Of a stretch of DNA of 64,000 nt, positions 43,043 to 52,437 are shown one piece after another. The notes under the pieces are model-generated. The model made no database searches, had not been told where the DNA came from, and was given only the letters and a program-made list of their open reading frames with translations. Origin of the DNA: an uncultured Pelagibacteraceae bacterium (lineage in GTDB: Bacteria > Pseudomonadota > Alphaproteobacteria > Pelagibacterales > Pelagibacteraceae); assembly GCA_902634885.1 (NCBI GenBank), contig CACPLR010000003.1, positions 46,343 to 110,342 of the forward strand, written 5' to 3'. Made by a program: the position numbers and the translations under genes. Every line of letters starts with the position of its first letter. The stretch's first letter is position 1.

Positions 43043-44218
43043 ATGAATAGAAGCTCTTTAGCAAATAATTATAAAAGAAGAAATTTATCCTTTAAAAAAG
43101 GAATTGGCAGTTTTCTTTACTCGTCAAAAGGAGAAAAATATTTAGACTTTGTTCAGGGAATAGCCGTAAACTCTCTCGGACACGCAAACCCATATTTGTA
43201 TGAAAAATTAAAAGATCAAGCCAAAAAACTTTGGCATGTATCTAATGCATTTATAATTCCTGAGGGAGAAAATTTAGCAAAAAGACTTACAAAAAATACA
43301 TTTGCAGATGCTGTAATCTTTCAGAATAGTGGTGCAGAGGCGACAGAGGCAGCTATAAAAGTTGCAAGAAGATATTTTTATTCGATAGGAAAACCAAACA
43401 AAAATAGAATTATATGTATTAAAAACTCATTTCATGGAAGAACTATTGCTGCAATAAATGCTAGTGGATCAAAAAAAATGACAGAGGGCTTTGGACCAAA
43501 AGTTCCTGGTTTTGACCACTTTGAGTTTGGAAATCACAAAAAAATGCAGAAACTAATAAACAAAAATACAGCTGCTATAATGGTTGAAACAATTCTTGGA
43601 GAAGGCGGCATTAAGACTATCCCAGATTTTTGTATCAGAGAGTTAAGAAAACTTTGTAATAAAAAAGGTATTTTGCTTATTTTGGATGAAGTCCAGTGTG
43701 GTATTGGAAGATCAGGCACTTTTCTAGCGTTCGAGTCTGCGAAAGTAAAACCTGATATTGTACCTATAGCAAAAGGTATCGGCGGTGGGTTCCCAATTGG
43801 TGCAGTTTTAATGACAAAAAAAGTCGCAAAAGGAATGTTGCCAGGAACTCATGGTTCAACATTTGGTGGCAATCCTTTAGCAATGACGGTTGGAAATGCA
43901 GTACTTGATCAAATTTTAAAAAAAGGATTTCTACAAAATGTTAAAAAATTATCAAAATTTTTTCATTTAGAATTAAATAAAATCAAAGAACAATTTCCTA
44001 AAATTATTAAAGAAGTAAGAGGCAGAGGTTTATTAATTGGTTTACAATTAAATTTTGACCAGACAAAATTTATACAACAATTAATTGACAATAAGTTGCT
44101 TACAATACGCGCGGCAGAAAATGTAATAAGAATTTTGCCTCCACTTAATGTGAAAAAATCAGAGATCAAGATTGCTTTAAAAATAATAAGAAAAGTTTGT
44201 GAAAATTATAAAATATGA
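43043..44218 (+). CDS. argD: Acetylornithine aminotransferase
   Basis: A 391-aa PLP aminotransferase. NSGAEATEAAIKVAR, KNSFHGRTIAAINASGS, LILDEVQCGIGRSGTF and the PLP lysine in PIAKGIGGGFPIGAVLM are visible, with HGSTFGGNPLAM closing the site. Length is standard. Overlaps argF by 4 bp; argD-argF is the usual alphaproteobacterial pair. Could also serve as the DapC aminotransferase in lysine synthesis, as in other bacteria. Confidence 0.95.
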   Translation: MNRSSLANNYKRRNLSFKKGIGSFLYSSKGEKYLDFVQGIAVNSLGHANPYLYEKLKDQAKKLWHVSNAFIIPEGENLAKRLTKNTFADAVIFQNSGAEATEAAIKVARRYFYSIGKPNKNRIICIKNSFHGRTIAAINASGSKKMTEGFGPKVPGFDHFEFGNHKKMQKLINKNTAAIMVETILGEGGIKTIPDFCIRELRKLCNKKGILLILDEVQCGIGRSGTFLAFESAKVKPDIVPIAKGIGGGFPIGAVLMTKKVAKGMLPGTHGSTFGGNPLAMTVGNAVLDQILKKGFLQNVKKLSKFFHLELNKIKEQFPKIIKEVRGRGLLIGLQLNFDQTKFIQQLIDNKLLTIRAAENVIRILPPLNVKKSEIKIALKIIRKVCENYKI

Positions 44219-45144
44219 AACATTTTATAAATATAAAAGATATACCATCAAAAGATCTTCGAAAAATCTTAGAAAATGCAAAAAAAAGAAAAAAAAGTAG
44301 AAAAAATTTAAGTACACTTGATATTGATAAAGATAAACCACTACGTGGAAAGTTATTAATACAAATGTTTGAAAAACCTAGTTCTAGAACAAGACTAAGT
44401 TTTTATCTTGCAATTAAACAATTAGGGGGTGGCACATTAACTTTAAAATCTAAAGAAATTCATTTGGGTAGAGGTGGAGAGAGCCTTGCAGATACAGCCA
44501 AAATTCTGTCTACTTATGGTGATGGTTTTATGCTTAGAACTGATAGTGATAATAAAATACAAGAATTTTGTAAATACTCAAATATTCCAGTAATTAATGG
44601 TCTAAGTCCGTCATCTCATCCTACACAAATTCTTTCAGATGTTTTTACAGTTGAGGAAATAAAAAAAAAACCAATTTCAAAACTCAATATATCTTGGATA
44701 GGTGATTGTAATAATGTTCTAAATAGTTTGATTGCCGCAAGTGTGAAATTTTCTTTTCAATTAAATGTTGGATGTCCAAAAAATTATAAACCTAAAAAGT
44801 TTGTTATGGATTGGGTTAAGCAGAACAAAAAGAATATTAATATTTTTCATGACCCAAAAAAAGCAGTAAAAAACGCTGATGTAATTTTTTCAGATAAAGT
44901 TATTTCTCTAAATGATCGTGTAAATATAAAGCAAAAAATTAAAGAATTTAAAAAATTTAAAATAGATGAAAAATTATTAAATAGCGCAAAAAAAAATGTA
45001 ATTTTTCTTCACTGTTTACCTAGAGGAAATGAGGTTACAAATGAAGTATTCTTAGGAAAAAAATCTCATGTCTGGCAACAAGCATCGAATAGAGTTCATG
45101 TTCAAAAAAGTATTTTGTTGTATTGTTTTGATAAATTAAGGTAA
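44215..45144 (+). CDS. argF: Ornithine carbamoyltransferase
   Basis: A 309-aa transcarbamylase. The carbamoyl phosphate loop MFEKPSSRTRLSF (about residues 46-58), LHLGRGGES-like IHLGRGGES, HPTQ and the Cys loop HCLPRGNEV are present. The ornithine-binding SMG loop reads SDKVISLNDRV, so Met-Gly is Leu-Asn, and HCLP lacks the two residues (AH) usually before Arg. Context (behind argD) supports OTC. The last 9 bp overlap the convergent cycM. Confidence 0.9.
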   Translation: MKHFINIKDIPSKDLRKILENAKKRKKSRKNLSTLDIDKDKPLRGKLLIQMFEKPSSRTRLSFYLAIKQLGGGTLTLKSKEIHLGRGGESLADTAKILSTYGDGFMLRTDSDNKIQEFCKYSNIPVINGLSPSSHPTQILSDVFTVEEIKKKPISKLNISWIGDCNNVLNSLIAASVKFSFQLNVGCPKNYKPKKFVMDWVKQNKKNINIFHDPKKAVKNADVIFSDKVISLNDRVNIKQKIKEFKKFKIDEKLLNSAKKNVIFLHCLPRGNEVTNEVFLGKKSHVWQQASNRVHVQKSILLYCFDKLR

Positions 45145-45675
45145 AGGAAGTGGATTATCTGAATTTTGATTTAAGTAAAGTATAACTGATGCTCTATCTT
45201 TTTCTTTTCTTAAACCCGCAAATGCCATTTTAGTACCTTTTATGTAAGATTGAGGTTTTCTTAAATAACCATTCATCTCTTCAAAAGTCCAACTCTTATC
45301 ATAACTCGCCATTGCTTTTGAATATTTATAATCACTGATCGCTGCAACTTGTCTTCCTAATACACCATAAAGTGCCGGTCCAATTTTGTTTGCGCCGCCT
45401 TTATTTACTACATGACAGGCTGTACATTTTTTAAAAATTTTTTCTCCATGTTCAACTGTACCAAGTGCTAAAAGAGCTGAAATATCAACTTCTTCAACCT
45501 CAGCAGCTTTCACACTTTGAGAACTATTGTCCGTATCAGGTAGTTCAACCTTGTAACCAGCTTTCTCAGGCTTTTCTATAAAGAAGACTACGTCAGCTAT
45601 TTTTCCAATACCGATAACTAATAGAGCCACAAGTAATACTGCAGCAATAATTTTATTTACTTCAAATGAGTCCAT
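45136..45675 (-). CDS. cycM: Membrane-anchored class I cytochrome c (CycM-like)
   Basis: A 179-aa protein. An N-terminal uncleaved signal anchor (about residues 10-33) is followed by a linker and a c-type domain with the haem motif CTACH (about 84-88), KIGPALYGVLGRQVA, and the Met ligand in GTKMAFAGLRKEKDRA. It matches the alphaproteobacterial CycM/cytochrome c552 that carries electrons from bc1 to the oxidase. Standard order cycM-kdsB-pheA (cycM divergent). Confidence 0.92.
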   Translation of the reverse strand: MDSFEVNKIIAAVLLVALLVIGIGKIADVVFFIEKPEKAGYKVELPDTDNSSQSVKAAEVEEVDISALLALGTVEHGEKIFKKCTACHVVNKGGANKIGPALYGVLGRQVAAISDYKYSKAMASYDKSWTFEEMNGYLRKPQSYIKGTKMAFAGLRKEKDRASVILYLNQNSDNPLPLP

Positions 45676-45741
45676 GATTTTTAATTAATATGGTCGTATA
45701 ACATGATAAACTTAAAAAATACTAAATTTAATTTTTAATTT

Positions 45742-45758
45742 TGCGTCTGAAAGACGCA
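45742..45758. repeat. 7-bp perfect inverted repeat upstream of kdsB
   Basis: TGCGTCT-GAA-AGACGCA is an exact stem with a GAA triloop, the only GC-rich island in this AT-rich 98-bp gap between divergent cycM and kdsB. It ends 15 bp before the kdsB ATG, so it is either an operator or a hairpin in the kdsB leader. There is no T-run on either strand, so it is not a terminator. Confidence 0.5.
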
Positions 45759-45773
45759 TAATACTTAGAATTT

Positions 45774-46523
45774 ATGGCAAAAAGTATAATTTTAATTCCT
45801 TCTAGGCTCGGAGCTACAAGACTACCAAACAAGCCTCTTTTAAAAATTAATAATAAATCCATCATTATGCATGTTTATGAAAAGGCAATTGAGTGTGAAA
45901 TTGGAGATGTTTTTGTAACTACTTGCGATGAAGAAATCATAAGTGAAGTTCAAAAAAATGGAGGAAAATCAATACTTACAAGCAAAGAACATAATACTGG
46001 TACGGATAGAATTGCAGAGGCTCTCGAGAAAATTAAATTAGAAAATGAAGTTGATTACATAATTAATTTGCAAGGAGATGAGCCGCTAATTGATATATCT
46101 GATATTAAAAATTTAAATTTTCAAACAGTAAATAATAATTCAGATCTTGCAACACTAGCATGTAAAATAGATACATCTAAGCAAGAAAAATATAGCAACT
46201 CAAACATAGTCAAAGTTGTGACCCAAGAAGATTTGCAAAAAAAAAGTATTTCAAAAGCGGTCAAGTTTGAGAGAATTATTGACGCTAAAAAAAATAATTA
46301 TATATACCAACATATAGGAATTTATATTTACAAAAAAAATATTCTCAAAAAATTTGTAAAATTAAATCAAACTGAGAATGAAAAAGTTAAGAAACTTGAA
46401 CAGTTAAGAGCTTTAGAGAATGGCATAAATATTGATGTTGCATATGCAAATACAACACCAATCGGAGTTGATACAAAAGAGGATTATGTAGAATTAAAAA
46501 ATTTAATGGAATATAAGAAATAA
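45774..46523 (+). CDS. kdsB: 3-deoxy-manno-octulosonate cytidylyltransferase
   Basis: A 249-aa nucleotidyltransferase activating Kdo with CTP for LPS. IIPSRLGATRLPNKPL is the CTP-binding start, VTTCDEEI, INLQGDEPLI and YQHIGIYIY follow. Standard length. Followed after 3 bp by pheA, the conserved order. Confidence 0.96.
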   Translation: MAKSIILIPSRLGATRLPNKPLLKINNKSIIMHVYEKAIECEIGDVFVTTCDEEIISEVQKNGGKSILTSKEHNTGTDRIAEALEKIKLENEVDYIINLQGDEPLIDISDIKNLNFQTVNNNSDLATLACKIDTSKQEKYSNSNIVKVVTQEDLQKKSISKAVKFERIIDAKKNNYIYQHIGIYIYKKNILKKFVKLNQTENEKVKKLEQLRALENGINIDVAYANTTPIGVDTKEDYVELKNLMEYKK

Positions 46524-46526
46524 AAT

Positions 46527-47354
46527 ATGAAAATTGCTTATCAAGGAATACCTGGAAGTTATAGTGAAAGCTGTGCAAAAAAAATGTATCCGGATTGTGA
46601 AACTATATCTTGTAAAACTTTTGATGAATGCTTTGAAAAATCGAGTGAGAATAATGAAATTAAAGCAATTATACCAGAGTCAAATAAAACCACAGGCAAC
46701 ATAGGTGTTGAGTATTTGATATTCAAATATAGATTAAATATTTATGAAGAGCATTTTTTCCCAATAAAACACAATTTACTTGGAGTAAAAGGTTCAAAAA
46801 TAAACGAAATTAAAAATGTATATTCACATGCACAAGCGTTGAGTCAATCCTCAAACTTTATTAGAAAGTATAACTTAAATGAAAACGTACGAGCTGATAC
46901 AGCTGGGTCTGCTAAGTATATTTCTGAGAATAAAGATAAAACTAAATCTGCGATTGCCTCACTACTAAGTGCTGAAATTTATAATTTAGAAGTTTTAAAA
47001 AAAAATATTCAAGATGATGAAAATAATGTAACAAGATTTTTACTAATGGGAAAAGATATTTCTCAACCAGAATTTAACAAAGGAGACTTTTTAACATCAT
47101 TTTTATTTAAACTAAAAAGTAAACCTGCTGCATTATACTCCGCACTATCAGGTTTCGCATTAAATGGGGTAAATTTAACAAAATTACAAAGTTTCCCAGA
47201 AAAGAATTCTTTTTCCTCCTTTTTTTTTCTATGCGATATTGAAGGTCATATAGAAGAGGATAAAATTAAAAACTCATTAAAAGAATTAGGTTTACATTGT
47301 GAAGATATGCACGTTCTAGGTGTTTATAAGGCTGATAAAATTAGAAAAAAATAA
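46527..47354 (+). CDS. pheA: Prephenate dehydratase (monofunctional)
   Basis: A 275-aa enzyme making phenylpyruvate. AYQGIPGSYSESCAKK, the IPESNKTTGNIGV segment, SHAQALSQ, DTAGSAKYI, and NVTRFLLMG (the catalytic Thr in TRF) form the dehydratase domain. A C-terminal ACT domain follows (about residues 190-275) with KPAALYSALSGFALNGVNLTKLQS, the Phe feedback site. No chorismate mutase domain is fused, as usual in alphaproteobacteria. Confidence 0.95.
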   Translation: MKIAYQGIPGSYSESCAKKMYPDCETISCKTFDECFEKSSENNEIKAIIPESNKTTGNIGVEYLIFKYRLNIYEEHFFPIKHNLLGVKGSKINEIKNVYSHAQALSQSSNFIRKYNLNENVRADTAGSAKYISENKDKTKSAIASLLSAEIYNLEVLKKNIQDDENNVTRFLLMGKDISQPEFNKGDFLTSFLFKLKSKPAALYSALSGFALNGVNLTKLQSFPEKNSFSSFFFLCDIEGHIEEDKIKNSLKELGLHCEDMHVLGVYKADKIRKK

Positions 47355-47366
47355 GCTTTAACTTTA

Positions 47367-47396
47367 TTGTAGAATAGAAAAAATTATTGGTATAAT
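47367..47396 (+). promoter_or_regulatory. Promoter of SRP RNA gene
   Basis: A perfect -10 TATAAT at 47391-47396 with extended TGG just before it, 6 bp before the first G of the RNA. The -35 is weak (TTGTAG at 47367-47372, spacer 18). This is among the clearest promoters in the window, fitting a stable RNA gene. Confidence 0.7.
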
Positions 47397-47402
47397 AGTT
47401 TT

Positions 47403-47494
47403 GGGGGCCAATCAGGTGGAGTTACCATGAACTCCCCCAGGCTTGAAAAAGAGCAAGGGTAATGAGTATTTTCCAGGTTGGTTGGTCTCCTTTT
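47403..47494 (+). ncRNA. ffs: SRP RNA (4.5S-type, small bacterial form)
   Basis: About 88 nt. The 5' end GGGGGCCAA pairs with TTGGTCTCC at the 3' end (with G-U pairs). The domain IV core is seen as CCCAGGC-TTGAAAAAG-AGCAAGGGTAA, with the asymmetric loop CAGG/AGCA and a GAAA-type apical loop for Ffh binding. A TTTT run follows at 47491-47494. It sits just before dnaX, the classical ffs-dnaX-ybaB-recR order. Confidence 0.9.
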
Positions 47495-47498
47495 ATTA

Positions 47499-49142
47499 AT
47501 GACAAATAATTCAAAAGTACTAGCTTTAAAATATAGGCCTCAGGTACCCGAAGATTTAATTGGTCAAGAAGTGGTGATTGAGACAATCGTTAATGGCATA
47601 AGATCTGAAAAAACACCAAATGCTTATCTTTTTACCGGCATCAGAGGAGTAGGCAAAACTACCTTAGCTAGGATTGTAGCAAAGGCTTTGAATTGTAAAA
47701 ATGGTATTGAGGGTCTTAGCAATTATCAAACATGTGAAAACTGTACTTGTAAATCTATCGCTGATTCAAACCATATTGACATTTTAGAGATGGATGCGGC
47801 TAGCAAAACTGGTGTTGATGATATTAGAGATTTAATAGAATTTTCCAGATACGGTCCCACCTCAGCAAAATTTAAGATATTCATTATCGATGAAGTACAT
47901 ATGCTTAGCAAACAAGCATTTAATGCATTATTAAAAACACTTGAAGAGCCCCCAAGTTATTTGAAATTTATATTTGCAACGACTGAAATAAAAAAAATAC
48001 CTGTTACTGTAGTTTCTAGATGTCAAAGATTTGATTTATCTAGAATTCAGTCTGATAAACTGTTTAATTATTTAAAAGATATTACTTTAAAAGAAAAAGG
48101 ACTAGTTTCAGAAGATGCATTAAAATTAATTGTCAAAATTTCTGAGGGATCAGTAAGAGATTCACTTTCGTTGTTAGATCGTGGATTGATGAGTAATAAA
48201 GAAAGTGGTGAATTAACCTTAGAAAAAGCACAAAAAATTTTTGGATATTTTGATAAAAGTTTTATTATAGAATTAATCGAATACCTACTTAAAGGTGATG
48301 AAAAAAAAGTAATTGAAAACTATAGAAAATCATTTGATGCAGGAATTGACCCAAAATTATTTTTAAATGATTTCCTTGAGGTGCTCTATTATATAAAAAA
48401 CATCGATTCTATAAGTCTTGGTGGAACAAATTTCAATCTTAATGATAATGAATTTAAAAAAATTTCAGAAATTGCTGATAAAACAAATGTTCAAGAGATT
48501 ATTTTGTTTTGGCAATTTACAATTAAAACTATTGATGAATTAGAAATTGTTTCAAATCCAAACTTATCTGTTGAGATGTTTCTAACAAGATTAATTTATT
48601 TAAAAGGATTTAAAATCAAAGATGATATACCCAAACATTCATTAAATTTATCAGTTGATAAACAAAATACAAAAATAGATAAATCTGTAGAGATGGTAAA
48701 TCAGATTAAGAATGTAGCCCAAGAAGATAAAATTGATCCTAAGTTAGAATTAGACAAAAAAAAAACGGAAATAAATTCTTTTCAAGAGTTACTCAATTTT
48801 TGTAACACGTATAAAGAAGTTCAACTAAAATATGAATTAGAAACAAATGTCAATCTTGTTTCTTTCGAGAATTGTAGAATGGAAATATCTTTCAATGATA
48901 AATTAGATAAAGATTTTATAAAAGAATTATCAAATAAACTTTTTTTATGGACAAATAATAGATGGATAATTACCCTGTCAAAAAAAAGGGGAGAGGTTTC
49001 AGTAAAAGAGAAGAATCAAATTAACCAGAAGCAAATTTTTGAGGAAGTAAAAAAAAGTAATATTTATAAACAGGTTTTAGAAATCTTACCTGACGCTGAA
49101 CTTGTTGATGTAAAAAAAATAGATAAGGAGAATAATGACTGA
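47499..49142 (+). CDS. dnaX: DNA polymerase III tau/gamma subunit
   Basis: A 547-aa clamp-loader ATPase with the ATG at 47499 chosen; an upstream TTG at 47478 lies inside the SRP RNA and is rejected. LALKYRPQVPEDLIGQE opens it, Walker A GIRGVGKTT is near residue 49, the zinc cysteines are in CENCTC and an upstream Cys, Walker B is IFIIDEVHML, and the sensor I FATTE follows. A Lys/Asp-rich linker precedes the C-terminal tau part (about 420-547). Overlaps ybaB by 8 bp. Confidence 0.95.
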   Translation: MTNNSKVLALKYRPQVPEDLIGQEVVIETIVNGIRSEKTPNAYLFTGIRGVGKTTLARIVAKALNCKNGIEGLSNYQTCENCTCKSIADSNHIDILEMDAASKTGVDDIRDLIEFSRYGPTSAKFKIFIIDEVHMLSKQAFNALLKTLEEPPSYLKFIFATTEIKKIPVTVVSRCQRFDLSRIQSDKLFNYLKDITLKEKGLVSEDALKLIVKISEGSVRDSLSLLDRGLMSNKESGELTLEKAQKIFGYFDKSFIIELIEYLLKGDEKKVIENYRKSFDAGIDPKLFLNDFLEVLYYIKNIDSISLGGTNFNLNDNEFKKISEIADKTNVQEIILFWQFTIKTIDELEIVSNPNLSVEMFLTRLIYLKGFKIKDDIPKHSLNLSVDKQNTKIDKSVEMVNQIKNVAQEDKIDPKLELDKKKTEINSFQELLNFCNTYKEVQLKYELETNVNLVSFENCRMEISFNDKLDKDFIKELSNKLFLWTNNRWIITLSKKRGEVSVKEKNQINQKQIFEEVKKSNIYKQVLEILPDAELVDVKKIDKENND

Positions 49143-49452
49143 TTTTAGCAAGATTTTAGATAAAGCAAAAGAACTTGAGGCAAAAATGAAAGAAAGCCAA
49201 GAAAAAATTAAGCAAATTGAGGTAGTAGGGAGTTCTGGAGGAGATGCAATAAAAGTTACACTGAATGGTGATGGAGAAATGACAAATATTCAGTTAAGTG
49301 AAGAAATTTTAAAGGAAGAGAAGGGTATAATACAAGATCTAATCACAGCTGCACATAATAATGCGAAATCACAGCTTAAATCTAAAACTTCCGAGGAAAT
49401 ATCAAAAGCAACTGGTGGATTTGGAATACCTGGTTTTAAGTGGCCACTTTAA
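49135..49452 (+). CDS. ybaB: YbaB/EbfC nucleoid-associated protein
   Basis: A 105-aa protein: FSKILDKAKELEAKMKESQEK helix, then GGDAIKVTLNGDGEMTNIQLSEE and the C-terminal Phe/Gly-rich TGGFGIPGFKWP. Family members bind DNA as dimers. Conserved position between dnaX and recR; 5-bp gap to recR. Confidence 0.94.
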   Translation: MTDFSKILDKAKELEAKMKESQEKIKQIEVVGSSGGDAIKVTLNGDGEMTNIQLSEEILKEEKGIIQDLITAAHNNAKSQLKSKTSEEISKATGGFGIPGFKWPL

Positions 49453-49457
49453 AATAA

Positions 49458-50069
49458 ATGAAAAATATTTCTGAGATTGAAACTTTAATAAAATTAATTT
49501 CTAAGTTACCTGGTCTTGGTCCAAAATCAGCTAAAAGAATTTTATTAAAACTATTAAATAATCGTGACGAGATTTTTAAACCATTATCGAAAGCATTGAC
49601 CGAAGTTTACAAAAATGTCTCAAGGTGCAAAATATGTGGAACATTAAAACCCTCATCACTGGAATGCGATTATGATTCATGTAAGTTTATAACAAATAAG
49701 CATAGCAAAATATGTGTTGTTGAAAATATTGCAGATCAATGGGCAATTGAAAGTTCTAGTATCTTTCAAGGATACTTCCACATTTTAGGAGGCACTATTG
49801 ATAATTCAACTAATCAAAGAAAAGAAGATTTACTAATAGACTCATTAATTCATAGAGTAAAAAAAAATAATATTGATGAAATAATTTTAGCAACCTCAGC
49901 TACAGTAGAAGGCCAAACAACAGCTTTTTATATACAGGATAGTCTAAGAAATATTGATGTAAAAATTTCTAAACTTGCACAAGGCTTACCTATTGGAGGT
50001 GAAATTGAAAATTTAGATGATGGAACTCTTATTTCAGCGTTTAAAAATCGCAAAAATTTAGGACAATAA
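49458..50069 (+). CDS. recR: Recombination protein RecR
   Basis: A 203-aa protein. N-terminal helix-hairpin-helix LPGLGPKSAKRILLKLL, a zinc finger with CKICGTLK and later Cys residues (C69 and C74 region), and a Toprim domain from IC VVENIADQWAIE to LPIGGEIENLDDGTL. Acts with RecF/RecO in gap repair. It ends convergently with glcB, one base apart. Confidence 0.96.
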   Translation: MKNISEIETLIKLISKLPGLGPKSAKRILLKLLNNRDEIFKPLSKALTEVYKNVSRCKICGTLKPSSLECDYDSCKFITNKHSKICVVENIADQWAIESSSIFQGYFHILGGTIDNSTNQRKEDLLIDSLIHRVKKNNIDEIILATSATVEGQTTAFYIQDSLRNIDVKISKLAQGLPIGGEIENLDDGTLISAFKNRKNLGQ

Positions 50070-50070
50070 T

Positions 50071-52221
50071 TTAATTTTTCTTGATAATTCTGTTTAAATG
50101 CAGAAGAGGTTCCGTGTAACCAGATGGTTGTGATTTACCATGAAAGATAAGTTCACAAGCAGCTTTAAATGCAATCGATTTGTAATACTTCGGGTACATG
50201 TTTTCATAGTTTGGATCACTATTGTTTTGATCATCAACTACCTTTGCCATTTTCTTCATGATTTCAAGCACTTGCTTGTTTGAGCAATATCCATGGTGCA
50301 ACCAATTTGCGATATGTTGTGAAGATATTCTTAAAGTTGCTCTATCCTCCATTAAACCTACATTGTTTATATCTGGAACTTTAGAACAACCTACACCTTG
50401 ATCTACCCATCTAACTACGTAGCCTAAGATTGTTTGAGCCGAGTTTGATATCTCATTTTCTATTTCCTCAATAGACCAATTTGGCCTATCAGCTATTGGT
50501 ATATTTAAAAGATCGTCTAATTTTGCTGGAGATCTTGATTTAAGTTCTTCATGTTTTTTAAAAATATCAATTTTATGATAATGTAAAGCATGTAATGCTG
50601 CTGCCGTAGGTGATGGTACCCATGCACAATTAGCACCAGAATTTAAATGACCAATTTTTTGCTCCATCATATCTTTCATTTTATCTGGCATTGCCCACAT
50701 CCCTTTACCGATTTGAGCCACACCAGAAAAACCACATTTTAAGCCAATATCGACATTATTGTTTTCATAAGCCTCAATCCATTTTGATTTTTTCATATCT
50801 CCTTTTTTAATCATTGGACCTGCTTCCATTGAGGTATGCATTTCATCGCCTGTACGATCTAAAAATCCAGTATTGATAAAAAAAACTCTATGTTTCAAAG
50901 TTCTAATACACTCCTTTAAATTTGCAGAGGTTCTTCTTTCCTCATCCATAATTCCACACTTAATCGTATTCTTTTCTAATTCGAAAACCTCTTCCACTTT
51001 TCCAAAAATAACATCAGTAAATGCTGTTTCATCTGGTCCATGCATTTTAGGTTTAACAATATAAATTGAACCTGATCTAGAGTTGCCTTTACGCTTTAAA
51101 TCATGAAGGCAAGCTGCCGATGTAATAAATGCATCTAAAATTCCTTCAGGAACTTCAGATCCATCATTTAATATAATTGACGGATTAGTCATTAGGTGTC
51201 CAACATTTCGAACCAATAACAAACTTCTTCCATGAAGTTTCATGTTTTTTCCCGAGTTAGAAATATAACTTCTATCTGGGTTAAGTTTTCTTTTTAATTG
51301 TTTTCCTTGTTTTTCAAAAATTGAGACTAAATCTCCCTTCATTAATCCTAACCAATTTCTGTAACATGCAACTTTATCCTCTGCATCAACTGCAGCAACA
51401 CTATCTTCATGATCGCATATAGTCGAAATTGCTGATTCTATTATAATATCACTTATTCCGGCTGCATCTTGTGCTGCGCTAAACGCTTTTGGATTTATGA
51501 TAATTTCTAAATGTAAATTATTATTATTTAATATAATGGCAGTGGGCTTTAAAGCTTCTCCTCTAAAACCTGTAAATTTTTCATTTTGTTTTAAATCAAA
51601 TAAATCTTTATCTTTTTTAATCTTTAAATTTCCATCATGAACTTCAAATCCAGAGATTTCTCTCCAACTAATACCATTTATAGGAAAATATTTATTTAAA
51701 AAATCTCTAGCATAATTAATTACTTGCTCACCTCTTAGAGGGTCATATTTTTCACTTCCACTCTCTTCTGACTCAATTACATCAGTGCCATATAAACTGT
51801 CATACAAGCTCATCCATCTAGCATTAGCTGCATTTAAACTATATCTAGCGTTCATTATCGGTACAACCAATTGAGGTCCTGCTATACTTGAAATTTCAGT
51901 ATCTAAATTTTTAGTTTCAATTTTGAATTCTGGACCTTCTTCCCTTAGGTAACCAATATCCTTTAGAAAATTTTTGTAGTCTTCTAAATTAAATTCATCA
52001 AATTTATTTTTTTTGTGCCAAAGATCTATTTCTTTTTGTATGGTTTCTCTTATTTCTAAAAGCTCTCTGTTTTTTGGAGCAAGCTCATGCACTGCCTTAT
52101 CGAAACCATCCCAAAATTTTTTAGGACTTATATTTGTGTCTAATAACAGCTCATTATCTATAAAATCAGCAAGTATTTTATCAACAGATAAATTATTTAT
52201 TTTAATAAATTTTTCTTTCAT
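50071..52221 (-). CDS. glcB: Malate synthase G
   Basis: A 716-aa single-chain malate synthase G (E. coli enzyme 723 aa). Condenses glyoxylate with acetyl-CoA. The TIM-barrel active site appears in [20 protein letters not shown] (catalytic Arg/Glu region) and [21 protein letters not shown] (metal acids); the catalytic Asp lies near [30 protein letters not shown]. Its mRNA leader carries two glycine aptamers, so expression responds to glycine, which SAR11 turns to glyoxylate-linked carbon use. Confidence 0.97.
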   Translation of the reverse strand: MKEKFIKINNLSVDKILADFIDNELLLDTNISPKKFWDGFDKAVHELAPKNRELLEIRETIQKEIDLWHKKNKFDEFNLEDYKNFLKDIGYLREEGPEFKIETKNLDTEISSIAGPQLVVPIMNARYSLNAANARWMSLYDSLYGTDVIESEESGSEKYDPLRGEQVINYARDFLNKYFPINGISWREISGFEVHDGNLKIKKDKDLFDLKQNEKFTGFRGEALKPTAIILNNNNLHLEIIINPKAFSAAQDAAGISDIIIESAISTICDHEDSVAAVDAEDKVACYRNWLGLMKGDLVSIFEKQGKQLKRKLNPDRSYISNSGKNMKLHGRSLLLVRNVGHLMTNPSIILNDGSEVPEGILDAFITSAACLHDLKRKGNSRSGSIYIVKPKMHGPDETAFTDVIFGKVEEVFELEKNTIKCGIMDEERRTSANLKECIRTLKHRVFFINTGFLDRTGDEMHTSMEAGPMIKKGDMKKSKWIEAYENNNVDIGLKCGFSGVAQIGKGMWAMPDKMKDMMEQKIGHLNSGANCAWVPSPTAAALHALHYHKIDIFKKHEELKSRSPAKLDDLLNIPIADRPNWSIEEIENEISNSAQTILGYVVRWVDQGVGCSKVPDINNVGLMEDRATLRISSQHIANWLHHGYCSNKQVLEIMKKMAKVVDDQNNSDPNYENMYPKYYKSIAFKAACELIFHGKSQPSGYTEPLLHLNRIIKKN

Positions 52222-52235
52222 AAACTAAATTAATT

Positions 52236-52377
52236 TTAACCCCATCTGTTGATTAACCTGAGAGTTTTACTCCGTCGGTGAGATTTAATCTCTTTCCAGA
52301 TTATTATGTAAGAATGGTCCTTTTGCCTGAGAGTTTCCGGGGAAGTTGCTCCTTCGGCGCTAAAATAGTCTCTCCCA
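52236..52377 (-). promoter_or_regulatory. Tandem glycine riboswitch controlling glcB
   Basis: Read on the minus strand, the first aptamer (about 52318-52377) has GGGAGAG, GCGCCGAAGGAGCAA, and CTCTCAGGCAAAAGGACC. The second (about 52240-52300) has GAGATTAAATCTCACCGACGG and ACTCTCAGG. Both hold the conserved glycine-binding core, and the second ends about 15 nt before the glcB ATG at 52221, where it could expose or hide the ribosome site. A glycine-activated riboswitch on malate synthase has been described for SAR11 and links to its glycine/serine auxotrophy. Confidence 0.93.
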
Positions 52378-52395
52378 TAAAAACATAAAATTTTT

Positions 52396-52426
52396 AAGAC
52401 ATTTTATTGCCTTTTTTGGATATAAT
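52396..52426 (+). promoter_or_regulatory. Candidate accA promoter
   Basis: TATAAT at 52421-52426, 11 bp before the accA ATG, gives a very short or near-leaderless transcript; a weak -35-like AAGACA lies at 52396-52401 (19-bp spacer). The gap of 60 bp between the riboswitch and accA must hold promoters in both directions. Confidence 0.5.
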
Positions 52427-52437
52427 AAAGCCTTTAA

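Noticed and set aside
47478..47498. Upstream TTG start for dnaX
   Set aside because: It lies within the 3' stem of the SRP RNA; the ATG at 47499 gives the normal DnaX N-terminus.
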